Shown here: piece by piece, positions 27,308-39,757 of the stretch
Numbering within the stretch: the stretch's first letter is position 1
Layout: every line of letters starts with the position of its first letter
Origin: Sipunculus nudus
Taxonomy: Eukaryota; Annelida; Sipuncula; Golfingiida; Sipunculidae
Length of the DNA stretch: 64,000 nucleotides
Assembly: GCA_026874595.1 (NCBI GenBank)
Contig: CM049307.1
Location: forward strand, 62,402,370 to 62,466,369
Reading direction: 5' to 3'
Notes under the pieces: model-generated
Databases searched by the model: none
The model's input: only the letters and a program-made list of their open reading frames with translations
Told to the model about the DNA's origin: nothing
Program-made: the position numbers and the translations under genes

Positions 27308-27308
<1 letters not shown>
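27128..27308. mobile_element. Pogo/mariner-type MITE, 181 bp
   Basis: Terminal inverted repeats start CAGTGAAACC at both ends and continue, imperfectly, into TTGTGTCGAA. TA dinucleotides flank both ends (27126-27127 and 27309-27310), matching the TA target duplication of Tc1/mariner/pogo elements. It has no coding capacity. Just outside the right end is a (TA)n tract, a natural target. Confidence 0.75.

Positions 27309-27311
<3 letters not shown>

Positions 27312-27366
<55 letters not shown>
27312..27366. repeat. (TA)n microsatellite beside the MITE
   Basis: About 55 bp of alternating TA; it produces artificial Ile-Tyr frames on both strands. Confidence 0.95.
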
Positions 27367-27369
<3 letters not shown>

Positions 27370-27643
27370 TTGCAGGAATGCAGTCTTTCCTCCGTAGTCA
27401 CACAGCGCTGTATGTTTAGCAAAAGAGCACATATATATTAAGATATCTTAAGCTCCAAACAAAAGAACTTAACAACCAAACATTCCCAAATTGTATTGAC
27501 CTGTGGCCATGGATCAAGGGCACCAAACCGTGTGAAAAAGAAATGATAAAAACCAATATTGCTGTCACAGTACTTGCTATAAAACCTGATGATGTGATGA
27601 GGCAAAACCGTCAGAGGTGACTCAGATGTATCACAAATACCTT

Positions 27644-27645
<2 letters not shown>

Positions 27646-27690
<45 letters not shown>
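27646..27690. repeat. (TA)n microsatellite
   Basis: About 45 bp of alternating TA. Confidence 0.95.
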
Positions 27691-27692
<2 letters not shown>

Positions 27693-28854
27693 CGCTTCAG
27701 TGATACAGCTTACTTTATATTTTATCACAAATGTTTGATATATGATAGCTATAATGGGAAAGATCCTTATACCCAACAAGAGCCAGTGTTATATGATATA
27801 CATTAGGTCTGAGATACCAACATATATTATAACTCCGTACTTTTTACAAATTTTTACTTCACTACTTTTTATTGTACATTTCTCTCAGATGTATATTTTC
27901 AAAGTGAACCCCTGTGCCTATTCATATGTGGCTTAATGTGGAAGTGGAAATTACTATATCACTGTTCATATTTAAGGATAAACACAGTGGTAATCAGAAA
28001 AAACAATCTTTTCCCTTGATTTAAATAATGTTTAAAAGCTGTATAGAGAGTACATACACACCATGGTGCATTTATCCAACCGATTGAAGATGAAATTAAC
28101 TCCAATGATGGAACTTAGAAAAAAAAACTTAAAAATGTTTAATATCCAGTGTAAATACTGTGCAACATACCAATGTTGTCAATCAGTATCATATAATATA
28201 TACAAAATGCTCTACCCCTGATCCATGATTTTATTTTACAACTATTTCAAACATTATATACTAATTATTCATAGACATAAAGAGCTAGACTAAGAAACCA
28301 AGTCATAGGAAGTAGACTCTCATAATGAAAGACAATCCCTGCATGTACTTGACACAAGTCTGTAATGGGAATTTGAGCCAAGGAAACCTGGACTGTTGAA
28401 TAATGAATGAAGAATTCACACTCAGGTCACCTTCAGTATAATTACATGTCTATGAATGTAAATCTACTGGTCTAACATACACCCCTCCCCCCCCCCTCCC
28501 CCATTGCCCCGGCCCAACAGCGTCCAGCATGAAAGTGAAACATTCAGTTTTTCCAGCTGTCAGATCAGCCCAGAAGGCTTGTCCCACTAAATGCTTAAAT
28601 ACCAGTCTTCCAAGGGTTAATTTTAAATTAGAATTATTAAATATTATATGCCTTCACCCTCTGGCAGCAATATCATGCTTTTCCCTAAAAAAAATATCTA
28701 ATAATCCAAAGAATTGTAAATAAACAGCATACCAGTATGTTTTAAAGATGTGCAGGCGATGTAAGGATTGCTTTCATGCACAATTTCAAGGATTATTGCA
28801 TATTTTTCAGGGGATAAGCATGATATCATTGACATAATTCTGACATGAATTTAC

Positions 28855-28991
28855 CACTGGTGGGTCTGGGATTAGAGCATTTAGCCTGATGAGATGTCTT
28901 CATGGTAGAACAGGGGTGGCCGTCAGCATCCAGTTCTGGACCAGCTACCACCAAGAAAACCTTCAGGGCCGTGTCACTGTCTAGATAATGC
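28855..28991 (-). CDS. Tentative internal exon of the same gene (exon 2 of the model)
   Basis: On the minus strand an acceptor AG (tagcacag) precedes 28991 and a GTAAAT donor follows 28855. The exon is one base, 45 open codons, one base. The first base completes the codon left by exon 1 (two bases TT), and the last base G joins the AC that opens the exon at 12684. Both junctions are therefore in phase. The peptide begins HYLDSDTALKVFLVVAGPE and ends KCSNPRPTS, with three Cys residues. The donor is good, but the acceptor has a poor pyrimidine tract. The evidence is the fit of phase on both sides plus an open frame in a locally GC-richer stretch; there is no recognised domain. Confidence 0.4.
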
Positions 28992-30910
28992 CTGTGCTAT
29001 GTACCTTATAAACCAGACTAGTCTATCTTAATATGATTTGCCCTATTAGTGTGAAGCGTTATGAACACACGACCATGTTTACTAATCAGATTTGTCCATG
29101 TGCACATTACTTCGCTTTGGCTGGTGGTGAAATCAGGCAGAATTTGACTGGTTAATTTTGAATTTAGTCTAGCAGTTTCAGGACTTCCTTAGACAACAGC
29201 TAACACTGTTTGCTAGCTTTTTGAGGGACCTCAGTGTACAAGTTTTTAATGTGGTGCACAAATTGGTCTGAAAATTGTTAAAAACTTAATTATTCTATTG
29301 CAGTTTATAAAGATAATATATAAAATTTCGAACAAACAGATCTGTCAACCCAATCATAACTAAACACCTTTTGAACATTATTATTCATTATATTGGATGA
29401 AAACTCAGATGAGGCTTCATGGTTTTACCCACACTTCTGATAAAGCTTCACTTATATAAATGGTATGTAAATGCCATCATTGTGAAATGATCCACTCTCA
29501 ATAGTGTGATCAGGTGTTTACTTACATTAAATTATCTAAGATATATTACTTTACAAATAAAATACATCAAAGACATATATGTAATATGAAACTGAAGTCT
29601 GTGAAAAATTTGAAAGTTTTGAAAACTTTGCTGTCATATCTACATGAATCATATATGCATGAACACCATCCATGATACTGCTAGCCTTATTAGTTATCAT
29701 ATTTCCAACATAGAGTAAATTCATTACTTGATACTGATAAAATTCAGACATGTCAAAATATGTCTAAATTAAACACACCAGAATGACTGAAACCAAGCTA
29801 AACATTATCATATTTCCAACATCAAAGTACTGTTTAATTTTAATTGACTGAATTAAAGTGATTTTGTTCACATATTTGTGACAAAATTTCTTTTGATCTA
29901 ATTCAATCAAGTATCAGTAATACTGATTAGATTGTATTGAATACTGAACATATCTTTGAGGAAACTGTAGACAAGTTTCCATCATAAAAGTTGGCAACAC
30001 CTGCGTGTAAATAATTATTTTATCACTATGGCTTACATCCATTTTAATGAAATGATTTAATTAATTCAGAGCTAATGATTTTTTAATACTGCTCATAAAG
30101 TTCAAGAAAGATTTATTTTGTTCACGATTGCAAGATAAGATATATTCAAAGTGTAAAAGTTTAGAGATATTTTTAAAGAATGGCAACAAGCATAATTTAA
30201 ACAAGATATCAATGGGTGAGCTTTAGAGCATAGAATATGAGACCTAATGTGACCTTGAATGTATTTGAAAATTAACCGCAAACAATTGGCAAACTAACAT
30301 AAACAGCATGAAGAAACTTTAGGTAGCACTAATACCACTGTACTATCAATGTAGGCATAACAAAGGTCAACCATCACCCCAAATTTCAGGACGATTCTTG
30401 ATGCCACTGCTGAGAAATCTGATGCTATGGAATAAATCTTACCTAATTTAAAAAATATAAATAAAATAACAGGAAAAATTTCACCAAGGGACACATTTTA
30501 AGGCTGAGTTTAGCAAAAAATTTACAGGCCTTATCTGAACTAGACACATTATTTCATTTTATTTTCAATGATGGTATCTGTGCATAAAAATAATGGAAAA
30601 ATTATTATAACAGGTCAAAAAGGTATATGGCCTGTGGTCCGCCAGAAGGGAAGATTGACAATAAATTAAAAACACCATAATTAAGACGGAATGATGGAAA
30701 TCAGCTGAGCTGTAAAAATAATGTTCTTAAAACTGTTTATCTTATCAACCAGTCCTGTTTCTGTGACAAGAGCAGAACATGAATAACTAATGAAGCCGAG
30801 CCCTTGGCAGCTGACAGCAGGGGCTGCTAAATCAGCTGTAGCATGAACACACTGATTGCTCCTTTGATGCTTCACCTGCTGTTTTGTACAGCATAAGTCA
30901 CTGATTAACA

Positions 30911-31180
30911 GTCACCACAGAAAACCTTTAGAATATCACTTTGATACTGACACCATCACTAGTCACTAGTAACACGGGACCCGAGTCACCACAGAAAACC
31001 TTTTGAATACTACTTTGATACTGACACTGTCACGAGTCACTGATTAACAAGGGCCCTTATCACCTTAGAAACCTTTAGATTATCACTTTGATACAGACAC
31101 CATCACAAGTCACTGATTAACACAGGATTCAGTCACCACAGAAAACCTTGAGAATACCACTTTGATAATGACACTATCAC
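30911..31180 (+). repeat. 73-75-bp tandem repeat, four units
   Basis: Units start GTCACCACAGAAAACC-like at 30911, 30984, 31059 and 31132. Shared words are ATCACTTTGATACTGACACC and GTCACTGATTAACA. Units differ by point changes and small indels. Confidence 0.85.
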
Positions 31181-32406
31181 ACAGAGATATGCTGCTACAG
31201 CTCACATTAGATGGTGCTCAGCAGAGAGCATATACCTCCACCAATAAAGCAAAACAATAAAGTTACAGCTGGACATTCCTCCTGGACTTGGTTTTTTTTA
31301 ACTGGGCTAGCTATTGAGAATAATGTTGATACTTTCATGAGATTTTTTATACAAAATAGACGTTTGTATTTAAAGTGTCAATTATAATTTCCAGAAACCT
31401 GAGAACTAACCCACCAATAACTTGGATATGGTTAAGCATTACAGGTAGATGTATTTCTTAACAAAAACGCTACATGTTTTAGATGTACAATATGTGCCCT
31501 GAAATATTATGGTAATAAATACCATATGAACTGCTAGAAGAATATGCATCAAAAGCTAGATGTCTTCAGTAAAAATGTTTCTTAACCATCTACAGTTCAC
31601 AGGTTCTCTCATGTTGACATCCTGGGAGTCGCTTGACGATGCCATTCAACCAATCGGCTTTCCAACTGAGTCTAAATTAGAATTTTATGAATATTTATGA
31701 GAATTACTGATGTAAATGAATAAAAAATTTTAAAAACTTTACAGTAGGGGTGTCCTGGAACTTTATAGAACTGAAAATCGTGTCCAACGTTAATTTACCT
31801 CAATGACTGTGTCAAATCTGAGGGCGTTTTGGTGCGTTACAAATAGCTGAGGGGATGTCACTTGATGTGGGTAATAGTGGCCTTTCAAATGTTAAAGTGT
31901 TAAAACAAGTACCATGATCACTTTGCTTCAAAGGTAATGATATTTCTTAATCAGTTGTGTAGAAAAAAGGTATCTTTGTTTAGAATCGATCTATTTGCCT
32001 TAATGTGGGCTAAAACCACAATAATATTAACTGGTAACTTCCATTCTTAATCATTCATATCGAACTATATGAGCAAACTAGAGAAAAAAGACAGCTGGAT
32101 TCTTCTTATGGGAAGGAAATTGTTGAGAAACCATGGTAAACCATGTTGCTAGGCATATAACAGTAATATCTGTATGATGATCTATAGTATTACACTAATT
32201 TTGTGGGCTAAAAACATATTTACCGTTCACAAAATGATTTGTTCTGTAAAGTCATTGCAGTCTAGATGTCAGGTATGGCAGGAAAAAGTGGCTTTGCAGC
32301 TTGCAAGCCATGAGGTATCTGATGGAGGTCCTTCATTAGATATACCATTTGACAAATGGCATGTTACTATAGATTTCCTGCCTTTTAAGAACTTCACTGA
32401 CTTTTC

Positions 32407-32414
32407 ATATATAT

Positions 32415-32459
<45 letters not shown>
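32407..32459. repeat. (TA)n microsatellite
   Basis: Alternating TA with one AAAT interruption. Confidence 0.95.
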
Positions 32460-32463
<4 letters not shown>

Positions 32464-33560
32464 TGGTATAAAAAATGATATTTGGTTCAATTCAGAAGAA
32501 TAACAAAAATTCTATATTCAACAATGATCCTTTTTAACAATTTTTTCTTTCAGTCTGCAATATGATACTCTACAGCAATCAAAGAGCTCTTCAGTCAGTA
32601 TCTGACATTCTCACGGAAAGCTTAGGAAATTTTTCTTCATGTAAAATATGAGAACACATGCAGCATCCAGGCCTTTTCAGGGATTTATCAGTGAAACCTG
32701 ATATATTATCTTCCTTGATATTAATTTGCTGATCTGATGAGTGAAATCAATTATTTCCATAGTTTCTAAAGAAATGATGGCTGCATGAAGGTTAAAATTT
32801 GCAAGACTTGCAGGCAATGGTTTATTCTTTATATAAGTTTGCACAGACCAGCAGAATTTAATTGAACAGGTTTCTACTGTAAAACCTAAAAGAGATGGAC
32901 TCATCCATGATAAAATTACACAAATTGTTAATCAATAAAGAGATTCATTAAAGGTACATCTGTGCTTTGAAAGGTACATCTTGAGCACTGATTCTCTCAA
33001 AACCTGTTAGATATTTAACACTTCATGATATAAAAACATGTAATACCAGGTTTCCTATTCAGGAAAGCCAATTTAAAGTAATACTTAGCGAAAAAAGGTT
33101 TCAGTTCAGAAAGGGTTGAGGTGGAATCTTTTGATAATCTACCCACATTTGAGTTCTGTATAGTTTTATGTTACCAAATTAATTATCTTATCAAAGACAT
33201 TTCACAATTTACCACTATAATTCACATATCTTTAATTAATTACTGTATGATTACATAGCTGAAAATTCAAATTATCCCTAAACACAACCTTGTCTGCAAA
33301 TGCCTAAAGGCAAGAAAGGCTTCAAGGCCACAGGGCAAACATGTCAGCAAATGTGACTAAACTAATGATTCTCTGAGCTACGCTATATTTCACGGTTCAG
33401 TTAATACTAATCTTGGCTCAATCTGATATTGCTGGGATTTTGTCAAAGTCTTCAAGCTGGGAAAACGATGGCCTCCATGATTTATAGAACACTTCTCGAG
33501 CAGACAGGGCAAAGTACTTTCAGGTTTATAACAACAGTACATCTTTAACTAGATGTTGTG

Positions 33561-34095
33561 GACTGTATTGAAAGATCCTCCATCAAAACTTGTCCACACC
33601 ATATTCTGCACTCAGCTGAGTTGTGCGGCGCTGTGGCGTGCTGTAAACTAGAGAAAGTTAAACTTTTCATGGTTTTTGCTTTGCAGCACTTTTTTGGACT
33701 GTATTGAAAGGTCCTCCATTAACCCTTTACTGTTTACATTTATTTTAGATTTCCGACAAATTCAGACACTATTTATATTTACACTAACAGCCATATCTTT
33801 TCAAGCTTTTTTTGTATCTTTATCAAATTTTCAACAGTTCTTACTAAAAGGGTTTGCTGAAGATTATTGAAAATCATTGAAACTTAGAAATAATATGCAA
33901 TATTTTTGTCCTGAAAGAATCTATACATATCATGGCATTCTAGTTGCCCATTTTGCTCTTTAGTGGCTTGTAAACAGTAAAGGGTTAAGGCTTGTCCACA
34001 CCAAATTCTGCACTCAGCCGAGTTGTGCAGCGCTGTGGCATGCTGTAAACTAGAGAAAGTTAAACTTTTCACAGTTTTGCTTTGCAGCACTGCAC
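33561..34095 (+). repeat. 136-bp tandem duplication, second unit split by a MITE
   Basis: The first unit (33561-33696) starts GACTGTATTGAAAGATCCTCC and includes CTTGTCCACACCA, a CTGAGTTGTG word and a long stretch around CTGTAAACTAGAGAAAG. The second starts at 33697, is broken after CCTCCAT by the element at 33723-33984, and resumes at 33989 with the same CTTGTCCACACCA through CTTTGCAGCACT. Removing the insert restores colinearity. Confidence 0.85.
33723..33984. mobile_element. piggyBac-like MITE with TTAA target duplications
   Basis: The element is 262 bp. Its perfect 16-bp terminal inverted repeats are CCCTTTACTGTTTACA and its complement, and it is flanked on both sides by TTAA (33719-33722 and 33985-33988). 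TTAA duplication and a CCC start are hallmarks of the piggyBac superfamily. It carries no transposase. The neighbouring tandem unit (33561-33696) supplies the unfilled version of the site. Confidence 0.88.
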
Positions 34096-36552
34096 GGTGC
34101 TCTGTTTGGTGTGGACACCCCAGTGTATTTGCATGAACTCAACATTTTTTGCAGGGCAGCGCAGGGCAGTTTCGGACGGGCTTTTAGATATTACTTAAAA
34201 TGGCAGCCCTGTAGCAATATTGGATGTTAGATTGGCCTGAAAGATATCAGCACAAATAATTTAATCAAACTGGTCTGAAATTTATCACTACAAATAATCT
34301 AAAAGGGACAAGTCTTTGGTACAATCCTGACAACAACTAAAAAGTTATTCGGGAAATGCATGAAAAAAAATTTTTAAATATTTGCCTGGCAGCCATATTA
34401 GAGTTAACAAGAGTCTGAAATTTAAAAGCACACAACATAGCTGAAAGCGCAATGTCTTAGCTGGGCAGAAGAAGCTAGTGCTTCTCTGGTAAACATCTAG
34501 AAAACATATTACACTGAACAATTAATTTCATTCTACAGAACTCATATAGTTATGTGCTTGTATAAAAGTGATAGAGCAGCAATTGCACCAACCATTCAGT
34601 TAAGACAGCCTGTAGATTTGGATCCTTTGCCAGGCATGCTGATGTTTTATTTCTGTATGTAGTCTGTTACTGCTATAACATAATTTCCAATCAAACCTTA
34701 GAGTTCAATCTCTACAAGAAATACAAGATGAAGTAATATCCAAGATGAAGTTATCATACTTTACTCCTCCGTTGTCTGTTGGAATGTATGCTATTTGTCT
34801 GTCATCTTTTCCCTTGAAAGCAAATTGACATTTTGGGAGGAAGCAAAACTTTGAATGCTTTAAGAAGTCAAATGGAATTGTCATCTAGACAGAGGTCATA
34901 AGAGATTAGATCTTTATAGACATCCATTAAACTTCACTAAAACTGCTACATTTCAGATATTAAAGGAAATGGAGCTCTATTGTACTTAGTATTTAAATTC
35001 TTTGCGTGGGTTAGTTCTAGACCTGATTTTGTCTGTGTTTTCTGCAGCTGATGGTTATACCCCCAGAAGAATGAAGATTTCTTACAAAGAAACAATGGTA
35101 GTGAAAGAAGATATCTTACAAAGAGGCAATGATAATGTGGCCCCACTTCCGCTGATGAGGACCACTTGGGATTTGTTGTATTTTGGGGTTTATGGCTGTC
35201 GTTAGGAGATGTTGATCTTGAAGAGCTCAATCAAAATCTGCATCACCAAAGCAGAAGTTTAAAGAGCCACCAATCATTGCTGGACACAGACAGGGTAAAG
35301 AAGAAGAGATGACCACAATACCAATCAACTGATTAGAGCCAGAAGGCTTTATATCAGTCACTTGAGACAAACAGGAACCTGACAGGGGCAAGGAGACAAT
35401 AATGTGATTATCTTGAGTGCAAATTTATAACAGTTGCATCAAAACACAATCTGCAGTTGCTGGAAGGAGACACTGGTCTTACCACTTCCAGAAGTTTATG
35501 GTGAATGTCTTGATGAGCGATTAGGTAAATGTAACTCGGTGTCTAAATACAGGTGCTGGAACTGAGCTGCCAGCAACAACAGACAGTCAGCCTCCAGACA
35601 AACAGCTGCGCCATCAGCTGGGGATAACAGATGTCTACAGCATGAATGTTTGCTACGTCTACACCTTGTCTCCCTTCCGGAGCCACTTTGATTTAATCTA
35701 AACTATATTAATTCCATATTAAAGCCTTAACCCTTAAGCCCTTGGACTCTTTAATCCTCCCTGGTCATTCCTGTGAAGTGATCCATTGCAGTGACCCCCA
35801 GCGAAGAGGGGTTAACACTCCCAGACTAAAAATAGCAAGAACAAGTCTATTTTGGGAGGCAACACTAGGAAGGGTTAGCGAATTATCTGAAGACCACTTA
35901 TCTGCACAGACAGTCCTTACCTTAATGCTTTAGATTTATTACCTTTCCGCAATAACACAAATGGTGGTAACATAAATAAAATGTCAATGATGGTTATATA
36001 TTCAAATACAGTTTGTTATACCATGTCAACTCCCAAGTTTTTTTATGACTTTTTAGACAAGCAGATTTTTAAGCAAAAAAGATCTGATCAATAATATTTT
36101 TGAGAGTTTAGTATCACAACTAAGTCCAACTAACAAATGAAAAACTTGGATAACTGGCTGGACAACTATTGGAGTATTAACATTTTCAAAGTTACTTGGC
36201 AATAAAATTTCTCCATGTGGCAGCACATAAGACTGGACCAGGTTCAACAAGACTAAATAGTTTTTATTATGTAAGTTAAGAGAGAAATGGTAATTAGGGT
36301 CAAAGGCACTGCCTACTACTGAACTAAAAAGTTCACTAAAAAAAATTCAGGATTGTTAGTTATTATTTCCAAACTGAAATTATTTTTAGTTTGTAAGCAT
36401 GATTATGCAAAATTTACTTTACCAGTTTCCACAAAACACTGTGAAGTATTGAGGTACAATTTTTTACAAATTTTTTGTGCTTATCCAAATACATAAATGG
36501 ATCCAGAAGTGATGATTCACCTTGGCAGATGTGCTCTACTGTATGTCATTCT

Positions 36553-36909
36553 GATTGGAAAGTGTGGTGCCACTAGTGGTGAGAAAATTAATTGATTATA
36601 TCAAGGATTGGACATACACAGTGTGCTGTCACTAGTGGTGAGCCAATTCATCAATTTTATCAAGGATTGGTTGTACACAGTGTGCTGCCACTAGTGTTGA
36701 GCCAATTAATCGATTTTATCAAGGATTGGTTGTACACAGTGTGCTGCCACTAGTGTTGAACCAATCAATCGATTATATCGAGGATTGGTCATACACAGTG
36801 TGCTGCCACTGGTGGTGAGCCAATTAATCAATTTTATCAAGAATTGGTCATACACAGTGTGCTGCCACTAGTGATGAGCCAATTAATTGATTCTATTGAG
36901 GATTGGTCA
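36553..36909 (+). repeat. 59-bp minisatellite, about six units
   Basis: GATTGG starts occur at 36606, 36665, 36724, 36783, 36842 (as AATTGG) and 36901, with spacing of exactly 59 bp. A shortened first unit starts at 36553. Each unit carries GTGTGCTGCCACTAGTG and an AATTAATCGATT-like inverted stretch. Confidence 0.92.
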
Positions 36910-37910
36910 TTTTCTGTCACAATGCAGAATTGATCAAAAACAATTATGTGTGCAAAGAAAAAAATATTCTAATACTGTCTGAGATACATGAAAGACAGAA
37001 CATAAAATATTATAAAACTGAAAATTTTAAAGCAATCAAGTGTCAACAACCTTGCCATAGCTTTGACCTATAAATCAAAACTTAATTTACTTGGTCAATA
37101 TTCTAGGTATAATTCAATCTATACAGCAGATTTCATGGCAACATAAATGGTTTTAAAAAATAATCTATTAATTTTCATTCAACAGTCCAATTTTTCATTC
37201 AATCACTGAACCTGATTTTACTACCAATTTCTACCATTAATATGCTGCCACTCTACATAAACATGCAATGTGATCTAATGGTTACATAAATGGTATTTAT
37301 ATTGGTAAAATATTAAATTTTTCAATTCTGCATTGTTTTATAGCAAGGTCAAAATTATATTTTTGGAAATTCTATGCATCTCATGAATATTTTGGCAAAA
37401 AATGAAATCCCCTGTTCAGCAAATTTGGTGATAAGCTTTGTAGTTTGAAGGCTCAGAAATGCTTTCCAAAGCCCAGTAGGGGAATGTATTAAAATCAATA
37501 TCTTTATCTATCCTGATGTGGTCATATAAACCCAACAGAAAAGCAGCACTGAACTCCCATGGAATGCCACATCTTTCATTCATTAAGCCCTATCAACATA
37601 GCAATATGACAGGTTATTACAGCTTTATTTGCACAATTTGATATCAAATGGAGGCAGCATCAATAAAGATTACTCCATTGAATATTACCATTTTCATAGA
37701 AGACAATTTTATCCATGACAACATATCATATCTGTATATAAAAGCTTTATCAAATCTGCAGCAGAAACAAAATTTTTCTTCGACTTTTTCTCAGAGGGTC
37801 AAAAAAAAGGAAAATATTTTGTTCAGTTTTACTTAATTACAGCTTCTATGTATAAGATGCCATCCCTGAACTTTGAAACCATTCAATTTTCTTGTAGCTT
37901 TGATATGAAA

Positions 37911-39670
37911 CTAGAATACGGGTAGTCGACAAGCGACTACTTGTATCCGCCTAAATCAGAGTGGAACGGGTGAAGTGTTGCATATTAGCATGGATGTCTG
38001 CAGCCAAATTGTGTATGTAGGTTGCGCTACCTACGAAAAAATCCAGAAAGCTCTATACACATGCAAAACTTTGGCCCAATCGGTCAAACGGTTCCCAAGA
38101 TACGAGCTTGGATATCTGCTGCATAAACTAGAATGCAGGTGGCGCCACCTGTCATAAAATCAAGAGAGCTGTCGGGGATGTATAAACTTGCAAAATTTTA
38201 GGCAGATATGTCAAACCACTGCCGAGATATGAGTGATTTTATCCCATGGCAGACAAACAGATGGGAGCTGTGCAAACATGGCTGCAGGTGGCGCCACCAG
38301 TTTTGCATATGATAGAGAGCTATGTGAGATTTATACACATGCAAAATTTTGGCCCAATCGGTCAAACGGTTCCCTAGATATGAGCTTGGATGTCTGCAGC
38401 GTAAACTTGATTGTAGGTGGCGCCACCTGTCATAAAATCAGAAAAGCTATCCAGGATGTATAAGCATGCCGAATTTCAGGTGAATTAGTCAAACCACTGC
38501 AGAGATATGAGTGATTTTAACCCAAGGCAGACGAACAGATGGACACTGTGCAAACATGGTTGCAGGTGGTGCCACCATTTTCGGTGTATGTTATAAAGCT
38601 CTCCAAGGGCTACATTTGTGCAAAAAAATTTTCCTGATCGGTCAAACGGTTCCCGAGATATGAGCTTGGATGTCTGCAGCGTAAACGTGAATGTAGGTGG
38701 CGCCACCTGTCATAAAATCAGAAAAGCTATCCAGGATGTATACGCATGCCAAATTTCAGGTAAATTAGTCAAGTCACTGCAGAGATATGAGTGATTTTAA
38801 CCCAAGGCAGACAAACAGATGGACACTGTGCAAACATGGTTGCAGGTAGCACCACCATTTTTGGTGTATGTTATAAAGCTCTCCAAGGGCTACATTTGTG
38901 CAAAAGAATTTTCCTGATCGGTCAAACGGTTCCCAAGATATGAGCTTGGATGTCTGCAGCGTAAACGTGAATGTAGGTGGCGCCACCTGTCATAAAATCA
39001 GAAAAGCTTTCCAGGATGTATAAGCATGCCCAATTTCAGATGAATTAGTCAAGTCACTGCAGAGATATGAGTGATTTTAACCCAAGGCAGACGAACAGAT
39101 GGACACTGTGCAAACATGGTTGCAGGTGGCGCCACCATTTTTGGTGTATGTTATAAAGCTCTCCAAGGGCTACATTTGTGCAAAAGAATTTTCCTGATCG
39201 GTCAAATGGTTCCCGAGATATGAGCTTGGATGTCTGCAGCGTAAACGTGAATGTAGGTGGCGCCACCTGTCATAAAATCAGAAAAGCTATCCAGGATGTT
39301 TACGCATGCCCAATTTCAGGTGAATTAGTCAAGTCACTGCAGAGATATGAGTGATTTTAACCCAAGGCAGACGAACAGATGGACACTGTGCAAACTTGGT
39401 TGCAGGTGGCGCCACCATTTTTGGTGTATGTTATAAAGCTCTCCGAGGGCTACATTTGTGCAAAAAAATTTTCCTGATCGGTCAAACGGTTCCCGAGATA
39501 TGTGGGTTTATGTGTGGAAACAGACGCACAAACGGACGCAGAGCGCAAAGGAAAGGTCAGAGGTCAAAACAAAATCGGGGCGCAGCAGTTCACATGTGAC
39601 CCGAACATAATCCCGGGTTTCGGAAAATTCCGCCCAGCGGTTACGGAGGAGTTCTCCGGAAACCTACGCC

Positions 39671-39707
<37 letters not shown>

Positions 39708-39757
39708 CCAGCTGAAAACATAGTATCCGCAAAACTCTGTTTTGGCGGATACAATTA
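37911..39757 (+). mobile_element. Helentron-like family 1, copy B (complete)
   Basis: It starts CTAGAATACGGG, followed by the hairpin GTAGTCG-ACAAG-CGACTAC and the subterminal repeat GTATCCGCC. The core is a tandem array of 280-bp units (38138-39480), with minus-strand frames recurring at exactly 280 bp. A conserved post-core segment contains CAGTTCACATGTGACCCG. A (GGC)n tract spans about 39668-39706. The 3' hairpin (39723-39752) has stems GTATCCGC and GCGGATAC, so its right arm is the inverse of the 5' subterminal repeat. The end is probably AATTA. These parts match non-autonomous Helentron-associated elements (HINE, DINE-1 or mollusc pearl type). It carries no Rep/helicase frame. It lies in intron 1, about 215 bp from the exon 1 donor. 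Confidence 0.82.
39668..39706 (+). repeat. (GGC)n microsatellite within family 1 copy B
   Basis: A trinucleotide tract lying immediately before the 3' hairpin. It gives artificial poly-Gly and poly-Pro frames. The same tract sits at the same place in copy C (about 61522-61566). Confidence 0.95.

Larger units (their letters stand above)
23621..28854. other. Intron 2 of the gene model, continued; no further exon seen
   Basis: The 126-codon plus-strand frame at 23816-24196 has no domain and is AT-biased. A degenerate two-unit repeat lies at about 25430-25690 ('gagataattaccatgaaa' and 'ggcatactg...ttctga' variants). The rest holds microsatellites and the MITE listed separately. Confidence 0.5.
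28992..37910. other. Intron 1 of the gene model, distal part
   Basis: AT-rich intronic sequence with minisatellites, a piggyBac-like MITE and a (TA)n tract listed separately. A plus-strand frame at 35041-35205 follows a good acceptor-like sequence (ttttctgcag) and ends VYGCR then a stop, but it has no partner exon, so I leave it uncalled. Nothing else is supportable. Confidence 0.45.

Noticed and set aside
27241-27779. Ile-Tyr repeat frames
   Set aside because: Encoded by (TA)n microsatellites on either strand.
35002-35205. Plus-strand frame after a good acceptor (ttttctgcag), ending VYGCR stop
   Set aside because: No partner exon, no domain and an internal 36-bp direct repeat; it lies inside the intron of the better-supported minus-strand gene.
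36553-36909. Possible CRISPR-like array
   Set aside because: The whole 59-bp unit repeats with no unique spacers and the context is eukaryotic; it is a minisatellite.
38485-39266. Three near-identical minus-strand frames starting MAPPTFTFTLQTSK, 280 bp apart
   Set aside because: They are by-products of the family 1 tandem array. The period is not a multiple of three, there is no splice or start context, and similar frames recur wherever the core is repeated.
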